A stretch of 30,469 bases of DNA from JACKBJ01 sp964549495 (GTDB taxonomy: Bacteria; Chloroflexota; Anaerolineae; Epilineales; Epilineaceae): assembly GCA_964549495.1 (NCBI GenBank), contig CAZJWJ010000062.1, forward strand, positions 1-30,469, given 5' to 3'. Numbering within the stretch: position 1 is the first letter of the stretch; each line of letters begins with the position of its first letter. This document shows, one piece after another, positions 8,457 to 16,549 of the stretch. The notes under the pieces were generated by a model. It was not told the origin of the DNA. It worked only from the letters and a program-made list of their open reading frames with translations, and made no database searches. The translations under genes and the position numbers were made by a program.

Positions 8457-9518
8457 ATGCACCGCAACGCACGGCTGGCCGTCGGCGCGGCCTTGATCAC
8501 GAGCCTGATGCTGGGCAGCACGATGCGCTGGATCCTGGCTGGCCGCCTGGACCCGGGCTGGGACTTCGGACATCTCCGGCACGCCCATTCGCATCTGGGC
8601 TTCTACGGACTCCTCCTCCCGCTGGCCTGGCTGGCATGGAGGCAGGCCGGCCAGGCGCTGCCCCACCCGATCTTACTCTGGACCTACGCCTTGGCGACAC
8701 TCCTGGCCTTCCTTGGCTTCTTGCGCGAAGGCTACGGGCCGGCAGCGATCGTCGGCAGCAGCCTGGTGGCCGCGATCTGGCTGCTCTCGGCCTGGCCCCT
8801 GCGCCGCCGGTGGTCCGATCCGAACGATCCCCTGGCCATGGTGCTTCCGGGCATCCTCGCCGCGGAGGCCTGCGTACCGCCCATCGCCATGTTTCTGCGC
8901 ACTTCCCCGGTGATGGGCCAGGCCTTCGTGACCACCTTCCTGACCCTCTTGCTCCTTGCCGTGGCGATACCATCGGCCATGGCCGCGCGCGACCTGCGCG
9001 CCCCCTGGTCGGCGCTCTTGATCGGCGCCTTGGCCGGCTCGGCTTCCTTCGCGCTCTGGCCCAGTCCCTGGATGCGTCTGGGCTTGGCGCTCTACGCCCT
9101 GCTGCTGGCCCGCGCCGCCTGGCGTGATGAGCGAATCGGCCACCTTCGCACGACCTGGTTCTTGACCTCGGCCGGTTTGCTGGCCGTCGCGGCGGGTGCC
9201 CTGCCCACGACGCGCCCCGTGGTCATCGGCGCCATCCACTTCCTGGTGCTCGGCCCTGTCCTCGGCAGCCTGGCCCCCGGCTGGTTGCCCCGGCGCATAC
9301 CCGCATGGTCCTGGTGGCTCGAGCTCGCCGGCGTACTCCTCTTGAGCCTGCCATTGGTCGCCCAAGGGCTAGGAGCCGGCCCGTGGACCTTGGATGCCTC
9401 GGCAATCGGCGGCAGCTGGGTCTTGCTGTGGTGGATTGCAGCCTGCGGCTACGCGGGTCGGCGTTCCTCTCCTTCCAGTGCGCGAACCGGCTCGGCAGGC
9501 CGTCCACGGCGGACATGA
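8457..9518 (+). CDS. polytopic membrane protein with HxHxxLG motif; 3' end runs into a gltA remnant
   Basis: A 353-residue protein with about 10-12 hydrophobic helices. An early segment, RHAHSHLGFYGLLLPLAW, places several histidines at the mouth of a helix, reminiscent of heme or copper ligands in NnrS and heme-copper oxidase-like proteins; I cannot assign it to a named family. ATG 8457 is preferred over the upstream frame at 8361, which overlaps the end of the previous gene. The final ~25 residues (GYAGRRSSPSSARTG...) are encoded by the antisense strand of a citrate synthase fragment (9444-9591), so the native C-terminus was probably replaced or lost. It follows the UnbV/UnbU-like pair by 43 bases and likely shares their transcript. 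Confidence 0.7.
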   Translation: MHRNARLAVGAALITSLMLGSTMRWILAGRLDPGWDFGHLRHAHSHLGFYGLLLPLAWLAWRQAGQALPHPILLWTYALATLLAFLGFLREGYGPAAIVGSSLVAAIWLLSAWPLRRRWSDPNDPLAMVLPGILAAEACVPPIAMFLRTSPVMGQAFVTTFLTLLLLAVAIPSAMAARDLRAPWSALLIGALAGSASFALWPSPWMRLGLALYALLLARAAWRDERIGHLRTTWFLTSAGLLAVAAGALPTTRPVVIGAIHFLVLGPVLGSLAPGWLPRRIPAWSWWLELAGVLLLSLPLVAQGLGAGPWTLDASAIGGSWVLLWWIAACGYAGRRSSPSSARTGSAGRPRRT

Positions 9519-9591
9519 CCGTGAACATCTCGAACGGGATGCCCGTCGCGCGGCAGATGATGTCGTAATAGAGTTCGGCCTGGGCGATCAT
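9444..9591 (-). pseudogene. decayed 3' fragment of a second citrate synthase gene
   Basis: On the minus strand this reads LYYDIICRATGIPFEMFTVM then FAHWKERNADPRSRR, clearly parallel to the end of the intact citrate synthase at 12143-13417 (FYSGIICRSMGIPLKMFTVM, IAHWKEMNADPTSRINR). DNA similarity to 12216-12350 is obvious by eye. The catalytic Asp of the intact enzyme (D359, NVDFYSG) aligns with Glu here, nothing of the upstream ~85% of a citrate synthase remains, and homology stops after the SR pair near the C-terminus. It is a remnant rather than a gene. Whether it came from local duplication or from a lost paralogue is undecided. Confidence 0.75.
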
Positions 9592-9704
9592 CGGTCCGGG
9601 TGGGTGACCGATGGCCCTTCATTCACATCTGGCTCGAGCTTCTGTTTCGTCGAAGAACCGGATACGATTTTGCGCGAGGGATGCCTCGAGAGGAGCATTG
9701 CGAA

Positions 9705-12083
9705 ATGATGCCGACCTGGGTTTCGACGTCGCGCCGCCATACCGGAAGCCGCCTCGTGATTTCCTTCAGCGTGCTGGCGATCATGGCCGCCACCGCCTTG
9801 GGCGAGCCGGCCAAGTCCGCCGTTTCGCCGCTTGCCGATGCGCAGGCTCGACCCGCGGTCCCCGGTCAAGCCGCGCCAGGCCAGCTCCGGGGCACGTGGA
9901 CCCGCCACGCCTGCGCCTCCTGCGCCCTCTCCCTGGCCGCTGATGGCCAGTCCGTCTGGAGCGGCTCGGTCAGCGGCGGCGTCGCCCGCTGGTCACCGGA
10001 GGGGGATCTCCTCGAACGTTGGACGCGTGAGGATGGCCTGAGCGGAGACTCCGTATTCGGCATCGCCACGGCCGGCGACGGGACGGTCTGGGCGACCACG
10101 GGCTGGCGCAGCACACTGGCCACCGATCCGGAAGGTCTGTCGGTCTACCGGCCCGGTGAGGGCTGGACGGAGGTGCCTATACCCGACTGGATCGGACCGC
10201 TTATTTTCCGTCCCATCGCGGCCGATTCGGGAGGCTTGTGGCTGCCGGACCTTCCATCGGGACTGATCCGATACTCCGAGGGCCGTTGGTCGCGCATCAC
10301 GTCCAGCGATGCGCCGCTGCCCAGCGACCGGGTCCGCGATCTCGCGGTCGCCGCAGATGGCGCGCTCTGGCTGGCGACGGGCGCGGGTCTTGCGCGGCGG
10401 GATCCGGCAGGTGCGTGGGCGAATATGGACTGGCCGACCGACGTCCCCGCACGCGGGGCCAGCAGGCTGCACATCCAGCCCGACGGCCAGATCTGGCTGA
10501 GCCTGATCGACGTCCAGTCTTCCCAGACCCGCCTCGAGGGCGTTCTGCACTTCGATGGACGGCGGTGGATCCACCATCCGGCCGGCTCCGGCATGGCCTC
10601 GGGCGAGATTCGCAGCATCACATCGACTGGCGATGGCCGAATCTGGATGTCCCATGCGCGCGGCGGTCCGAGCGCCGACGCGCAGCTGAGCGTTTGGGAC
10701 GGCGCTCGGTGGGATGTCCTGGACCGATCGGATGGACTCACCCTCTCCCCGAGCACCCAACTCGTCACGGCCCCCGACGGCCGCCTGTGGCTCTCGGCCT
10801 TCAGCTCGAGCATGCAGCGCCAGGACGATGACGGCTGGCGCGTGGTGCAAGCCGCCCAGGGGCCGCATGCGCTCGCGACCTTCGACATCGAGCCCTTCGG
10901 CGATCGCCAATGGTTCGGGCACTCCCTTCTCGAGTCCGGTGCCGAGCGCTACATCTCGCTGCGGAACGACAGTCGTTGGATCGACTTCTCTGCCGGGCAG
11001 GGCCTGCCGAGCGTCGAGTCGAGCTTCAGTTTCGGCAGCGCGGATGGTGCCGTGGATTCGCGAGGTCGCTATTGGCGTGCGCTCGGAGGCTTGACCGACC
11101 CCAAGATGCTCCTGCGCTTCGATGGCGGCGTAGCCAGCGTCTTCGGCCGTGACGATGGCCTGCCCGACGAGGTCGTGCACGACATGGCCACCAGCGCGGA
11201 TGGCTCGGTCTGGGCGGTCTTCGAGTCGAGCCTCCATCGATTCGACGGCCAGCGCTGGAACGAAGTGGACATCGACGACTTGCCCTCGCGACGACTCTTC
11301 TCCGTAGCACCGGTCGTCGAGTTGTTGGGGCCCGTCGACGGTACGATGATCGTGGTGGGCGGCGAGAACTTCGTCGCGAGGCTCGTCGAGGATCGTTGGA
11401 CGGTTCATCGAGCAGGCTCGGAGACCGGCCTCCCGGCCGGCCTCGTCGTCGACAGCGTTTCGTTCTTCCCCGGCTCGACTTGGATCGTGACCGAGTCGGG
11501 CGCGGTCGCCGAGCTCGGCGCGGACCGGTGGATGGCCTGGACCCCGGACGAGGTGGCGGGCGGGGAGGCGAGCGCGGACATGTTCGCGACATCGATAGAA
11601 CTCGGGCCGCCGGGCAGGGCTTGGGTCGGATGGACCGGCGCCTTACCGGATCAGCCGGCTGCGTCCTGGTTCGATGGTCTGCGCTGGCATCCCATCCGCG
11701 TCGCCGACGGCCTGCCGGACGAGAACATCCTTGACATCGCGAAGGCACCGGGCTGCCAGATGTGGCTTGCCGGCCTCACCGCTGTCGGAGTCTTCCGGCC
11801 CGACGGCGGTTGTGCCAGCGGATCCCAGATACCGACGCCCGTGCCGAGCACGCCCCCTGGGGAAGCCTGCGTCTGTTCGGTGGCCCACCGGGTGGCGCCG
11901 GCATCGCGCTTGAACGCGGCCTTGGCCGATCCTCACGCGATCGCAGGCTTCGGGCAGCCCCGGGACTCCGGCAAGCCGGTCGGGCCCTTCAATCCGCGGC
12001 GGGAGTGCCTGAGCATCCGCAGCCCCGGTCAAGCCTATCATCCGATCTACAACGGCTTGGCCTGGAAGGCCGGCTGTCCCTGA
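9705..12083 (+). CDS. secreted two-component-regulator-type beta-propeller protein with Cys-containing C-terminal domain
   Basis: A 792-residue exported protein. Start ATG 9705 follows AGGAG (9691-9695). The signal peptide is at residues ~13-33 (RLVISFSVLAIMAATALG). Propeller repeats of the 'Reg_prop' kind follow, each with a DG-x-[IVL]-W core: DGTVWATTG, DGALWLATGAG, DGQIWLS, DGRIWMS, DGRLWLS, DGSVWAV, plus divergent copies. After a short Thr/Pro linker (PTPVPSTPPG) comes an ~80-residue C-terminal module with CVCSVAHRVAP, RRECLSI and YHPIYNGLAWKAGCP, whose four Cys could form disulphides. In canonical sensors such propellers precede a membrane helix and a kinase; here there is neither, so it is a stand-alone extracellular propeller. 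Ligand unknown. It starts next to the citrate synthase remnant and is convergent with the intact citrate synthase gene. Confidence 0.85.
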   Translation: MMPTWVSTSRRHTGSRLVISFSVLAIMAATALGEPAKSAVSPLADAQARPAVPGQAAPGQLRGTWTRHACASCALSLAADGQSVWSGSVSGGVARWSPEGDLLERWTREDGLSGDSVFGIATAGDGTVWATTGWRSTLATDPEGLSVYRPGEGWTEVPIPDWIGPLIFRPIAADSGGLWLPDLPSGLIRYSEGRWSRITSSDAPLPSDRVRDLAVAADGALWLATGAGLARRDPAGAWANMDWPTDVPARGASRLHIQPDGQIWLSLIDVQSSQTRLEGVLHFDGRRWIHHPAGSGMASGEIRSITSTGDGRIWMSHARGGPSADAQLSVWDGARWDVLDRSDGLTLSPSTQLVTAPDGRLWLSAFSSSMQRQDDDGWRVVQAAQGPHALATFDIEPFGDRQWFGHSLLESGAERYISLRNDSRWIDFSAGQGLPSVESSFSFGSADGAVDSRGRYWRALGGLTDPKMLLRFDGGVASVFGRDDGLPDEVVHDMATSADGSVWAVFESSLHRFDGQRWNEVDIDDLPSRRLFSVAPVVELLGPVDGTMIVVGGENFVARLVEDRWTVHRAGSETGLPAGLVVDSVSFFPGSTWIVTESGAVAELGADRWMAWTPDEVAGGEASADMFATSIELGPPGRAWVGWTGALPDQPAASWFDGLRWHPIRVADGLPDENILDIAKAPGCQMWLAGLTAVGVFRPDGGCASGSQIPTPVPSTPPGEACVCSVAHRVAPASRLNAALADPHAIAGFGQPRDSGKPVGPFNPRRECLSIRSPGQAYHPIYNGLAWKAGCP

Positions 12084-12142
12084 TCCCAGCGGTTGTGACG
12101 CAATCCACCTTCCGACTTCCCCGTGGCGTCCGGCCTCCTGCC

Positions 12143-13417
<1,275 letters not shown>

Positions 13418-13609
13418 CCCCTGCTCCTTCTGCCTCGCGCTCGCATGTGACCGGATCCGTCCGAAGCGCAGGCCGCGCCTGGAATCAGCCCGCCTGCCGC
13501 CGGCCCGATCCTAGCACAAGCCGGCCCGAGGGTGTATGGCCCTGCACTGCATCCGCGTCCCGAACCGAGTCCGGTCCCGCGGTCGGGCGCCCGACCTGCA
13601 ATCCGTCGC

Positions 13610-14563
13610 TCAGGGGGCGGAGGCACCGAGTTCGAGCACCGCCTCGATCACCCGCTCCGGCGCGAAGAGCATGATGTAGGCATCGCTCTCGGCTACCTCG
13701 ACCAGCCGGCCCCGACTGGAGAGCTGAGCCAGCTCCGCCTGCAGCGCGCGCTCGCGCTCGCTCACTTCCTGGCCGGCCGACAGCACGATCAAGGGCAAGT
13801 CGCCTAGCGAGCCGGCTTGGCGGGCAGCGTCGAAGCTGGCCGGCCAGACCGAAGCCTCGGCGTAGGCCGTGCGAAAGAAACCGGTGCGCACGAAGGCCGC
13901 TTCCAATTCGGCCTTGGCCTCTGCCGGCAATGGCGCCAGGCGGGTCCGCTCGTCGTAGTCGGCCATCAGGAGCGGGCGCGCCAGACGGGTCAGGCCCAGC
14001 ATCTCCAGGTAGCCCAGGCACCGCAAGTGCTCGATGCGCTCGTCCCAATATTCGCGCTCGTCGGCGGTCATGCGATCCACCCGATCCGGATGCATGCCCT
14101 GCACAAGCACCATGCCCTGCACCCGATCGGGATGCTCGGCCTGGAAGATCCGTGCCACCAGCGCGCCCCATTCATGGGCCACCAGGATCAGGGGGCCCTC
14201 GATCTCGGCCTCGATCAGCAGTTGGTCCAGCTCGTCGGCCAGCCGCGTCGCGCTGCGCGGGTTGGGGCCGCGCTCGCTCCAAGCGTAGCCGGCTCGATCA
14301 TACGTACAGCTGCGCAGCACCTGCGCCAGCTCGGGTTGCACCAGGCGCCAGTCGATGCTGGTGCGCGGCAGGCCGGATAGGAAGACGACGGTCGGCGAGC
14401 CTTCCCCACGGCAGTCGATGTGGTGCCACTGGTCGCCGACCTCCAAGCGCTCGCCCGGAGGAGGAAGGCGCCGGGCGTCGGCCAGGCTGGCCGCGCGCTG
14501 GTAGAGCAGGCTGCCGAGCAGGATGGCCTGCAGGGCGATGATGAGCATCAGAAATCGTCGCAT
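13610..14563 (-). CDS. alpha/beta-hydrolase-fold protein lacking catalytic Ser and His (probable pseudoenzyme)
   Basis: A 317-residue protein with an N-terminal membrane helix (~3-20, RFLMLIIALQAILLGSLLY) and an alpha/beta-hydrolase fold: oxyanion-hole strand VVFLSGLPRTSIDW, then TYDRAGYAWSERGPNPR and the elbow strand. The elbow, normally LVGHSxGG, reads LVAHEWGAL, so Glu131 replaces the Ser nucleophile. Near the end the segment normally SGHxIxLxxPxxVI reads SDAYIMLFAPERVI, so the catalytic His is Ala295. With both gone, ordinary esterase or peptidase chemistry is not expected; a binding or scaffolding role, or decay, is inferred. The reading frame is intact and of normal length, which argues against a plain pseudogene. 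It is divergent from the lytic transglycosylase gene. Confidence 0.85.
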   Translation of the reverse strand: MRRFLMLIIALQAILLGSLLYQRAASLADARRLPPPGERLEVGDQWHHIDCRGEGSPTVVFLSGLPRTSIDWRLVQPELAQVLRSCTYDRAGYAWSERGPNPRSATRLADELDQLLIEAEIEGPLILVAHEWGALVARIFQAEHPDRVQGMVLVQGMHPDRVDRMTADEREYWDERIEHLRCLGYLEMLGLTRLARPLLMADYDERTRLAPLPAEAKAELEAAFVRTGFFRTAYAEASVWPASFDAARQAGSLGDLPLIVLSAGQEVSERERALQAELAQLSSRGRLVEVAESDAYIMLFAPERVIEAVLELGASAP

Positions 14564-14596
14564 GCCCCGATTATAGCCCCGGCCTCTTCTCGTGCA

Positions 14597-14629
14597 CCGA
14601 TCCCGATCCCCGCAGCCGATCGGGATCGG
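14597..14629. promoter_or_regulatory. perfect 12-bp inverted repeat in divergent promoter region
   Basis: CCGATCCCGATC (14597-14608) is repeated inverted at 14618-14629 around a 9-base spacer. It lies between the divergent starts at 14563 (-) and 14709 (+), with no T-run, so an operator or mRNA hairpin is more likely than a terminator. The arms contain the repeated unit CGATCC, which could be chance in GC-rich DNA. Confidence 0.4.
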
Positions 14630-14708
14630 GTTGGCGGTCGTCCCGCGGCGGTCGACATAGAACGGGGAAGTTGCAGCCGGGAGCCGCGCGGTTCAAAATT
14701 GACGGTCC

Positions 14709-15383
14709 ATGAGGCAGCGCGCGCAACGAAACTCCCCTCATCAGACGGTCGGCTCCTCCAACGGGCCGGCCCGCTGGCTTCTGGCAGCCGCGGTCGTGCT
14801 GCTCTTCCTCTTGGCCTTCGAGCCGGCCGGCGACCCCTCCGACCCCAGCGGCCGCCTGATGCCCTGGCTGCCGGAGACGGTCGAACGCTGGCGCGGTTCC
14901 ATCGAGCGCTCGGCCCGCGAGCACGGTGTCCATCCGGCGCTGGTCGCCTCGCAGATGCTGATCGAGAGCGGCGGCAACCCCTACGCGCTCAGCCACCGGG
15001 GCGCGGTGGGCCTGATGCAGGTGATGCCGGCCACGGCCGCCGACATCGCCCGCCAGCGGGGCATCGAGCGCTACGACCTCTGGAATCCGGAGACCAACAT
15101 CGACTTCGGGACCTGGTACCTGGCCCGGCAGATCGAGCTCTTCGGCACGGCCGACCTGGCCAGCGCGGCCTACAACGGCGGGCCCGGCACGGTCCTGGCC
15201 TGGCGAGACGATGGCCAGGCCCTGCCCGAGGAGACCCTGCGCGCTCGGCATTACGTCGGCGGCATGTGGCGCGAGCGCCACTCGGCCCGCTCGCCGATCT
15301 ACGAGGATTGGCTGGCCCGCTACGGCGCCGGCCTGGTGGCCGAGGCGCGCAGCGTGCAAGCCGCCGGGCTCGAGCTCGAGTAG
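14709..15383 (+). CDS. lytic transglycosylase, SLT domain
   Basis: A 224-residue murein-cleaving enzyme with an N-terminal membrane segment (~22-37, RWLLAAAVVLLFLLAF), so it acts outside the membrane. The SLT (goose-lysozyme-like) core is complete: catalytic Glu86 in QMLIESGGNPYA, GAVGLMQVMPATA, WNPETNIDFGTWYLARQIE and SAAYNGGPGTVLAW. Start ATG 14709 opens a short Gln/Arg-rich cytoplasmic tail. It is a single gene, divergent from the hydrolase-like gene and convergent with the aldo/keto reductase, four bases from that gene's end, so it is probably transcribed alone. A housekeeping cell-wall remodelling role is the simplest reading. Confidence 0.92.
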   Translation: MRQRAQRNSPHQTVGSSNGPARWLLAAAVVLLFLLAFEPAGDPSDPSGRLMPWLPETVERWRGSIERSAREHGVHPALVASQMLIESGGNPYALSHRGAVGLMQVMPATAADIARQRGIERYDLWNPETNIDFGTWYLARQIELFGTADLASAAYNGGPGTVLAWRDDGQALPEETLRARHYVGGMWRERHSARSPIYEDWLARYGAGLVAEARSVQAAGLELE

Positions 15384-15387
15384 GAAA

Positions 15388-16359
15388 TCAGCTCGACTGG
15401 CGCCAGTCGCTGGCCCGATCCAGGGTCTCGACCTCTTCTGGAGCCAGCTGGAGCTCCAAGGCCGGCAGCAGGCTCTCCAGCTGCGCGGTCGAGTTGGCGC
15501 CGATGATGGGCGCGGTGATGGTCGGGCGTGCCAGGAGCCAGGCCAAAGCGACCTGGGCCGGTTCGGCCTCGTGCGCCTGGCAGATGGTATCCATCGTCTC
15601 GAGCAAGGCCATGTTGCGCTCGTTCATATAACGCTCTTCGATGCGCTCAGCGCGCGCGCTGTCCGGCAGGCGCTCGTCGGCGCGGTACTTGCCGGTCAAG
15701 AAGCCCCCTGCCAGCGGGCTGTAGGGGATGACGCCAAGGCCCTCCTGGCGACACAATCCTTCGAGCTCGCGTTCGTACTCGGCGCGGTGGACCAGGTTGT
15801 AATGCGGTTGGACGGCATCGTAGCGCACCCGGTGCTCGCGGCCCGAGGCCCAGAGCGACTCCATCACCCGCCAGGCGGGGTAGTTGGAGCAGCCGATGTA
15901 GCGCACCTTGCCGCTGCTCACCAAATCGTCGAAGGCGCGCAGGGTCTCCTCGATGGGGCAGTCTTCGTCCAGCCAGTGGGCTTGGTAGAGGTCGATGTGG
16001 TCGGTCTCCAGCCGGCGCAGCGAGTCCTCGACCGCCCGCAGGACGTGGGCCCGCGAGAGGCCCTCGCCGTTGGGACCGTCCCACATCCGCCCGCGGACCT
16101 TGGTGGCCAGAACCACGTCCTGGCGCCGCCCTCGCACCCGCATCCAGGTGCCGATGATCCGCTCCGAGACGCCGCCCTCGTTGCCCTCGACCCAACGTGA
16201 GTAGACGTCGGCGGTGTCGATCAGGCTGCCGCCGGCATCCACGAAGGCGTCCAGCACCTCGAAGGAGGTGTCGCGGTCTGCCGTCCAGCCGAACTGCATG
16301 CTGCCCAAACAGAGGCGCGAGACCTCCAGGCCGGTGCGTCCGAGGCGGGTGGTCTGCAT
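15388..16359 (-). CDS. aldo/keto reductase
   Basis: A 323-residue NADPH-dependent oxidoreductase of the AKR superfamily, with normal length and a complete (beta/alpha)8 pattern. The catalytic tetrad is visible: D48 and Y53 in SLIDTADVYS, K87 in VLATKV and H128 in YQAHWLDED. Cofactor-binding features near the end include IPYSPLAGGFLTGKY and APIIGANSTAQLES. The sequence style (GxTGLEVSRLCLGSMQFG) is that of the YajO/YhdN-like general AKRs, so the substrate is a broad range of carbonyls and cannot be specified. Start 16359 is supported by AAGGAG about 8 bases upstream. It is divergent from the formate dehydrogenase operon and shares its intergenic region. Confidence 0.95.
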   Translation of the reverse strand: MQTTRLGRTGLEVSRLCLGSMQFGWTADRDTSFEVLDAFVDAGGSLIDTADVYSRWVEGNEGGVSERIIGTWMRVRGRRQDVVLATKVRGRMWDGPNGEGLSRAHVLRAVEDSLRRLETDHIDLYQAHWLDEDCPIEETLRAFDDLVSSGKVRYIGCSNYPAWRVMESLWASGREHRVRYDAVQPHYNLVHRAEYERELEGLCRQEGLGVIPYSPLAGGFLTGKYRADERLPDSARAERIEERYMNERNMALLETMDTICQAHEAEPAQVALAWLLARPTITAPIIGANSTAQLESLLPALELQLAPEEVETLDRASDWRQSS

Positions 16360-16482
16360 GCAGGGCTCCTTGTGGTGAGGCGGGTCCGGGCGGTCGGTCG
16401 TCGAGCGTCCCTGCTGATGATATGGGCTTTGCCACGCCGCCCAAATCCCCGCGGCGGACGGGCGAGATCGTGGTTTCGAGGT

Positions 16483-16511
16483 TTGATCCACCCTCGGATC
16501 GAAGATACCAT
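16483..16511 (+). promoter_or_regulatory. possible sigma70-type promoter of the formate dehydrogenase genes
   Basis: TTGATC (16483-16488) and TACCAT (16506-16511) are separated by 17 bases, and each matches four of six consensus positions. The site lies about 40 bases before the ATG at 16550. The match is weak and unproven. Confidence 0.25.
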
Positions 16512-16549
16512 TTGGTAGACGATCCGCGACCGAACGAGGAGCCTGCCGC

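Noticed and set aside
9223..9591. A complete minus-strand gene containing the citrate synthase-like segment
   Set aside because: Only the first ~49 residues resemble citrate synthase; the rest is antisense of the membrane-protein gene, and most of the enzyme is missing.
13926..13937. Third copy of the palindromic core (ggcaatggcgcc)
   Set aside because: The match is only about 11 bases, lies inside the hydrolase-like coding sequence and has no flanking stems or shared blocks.
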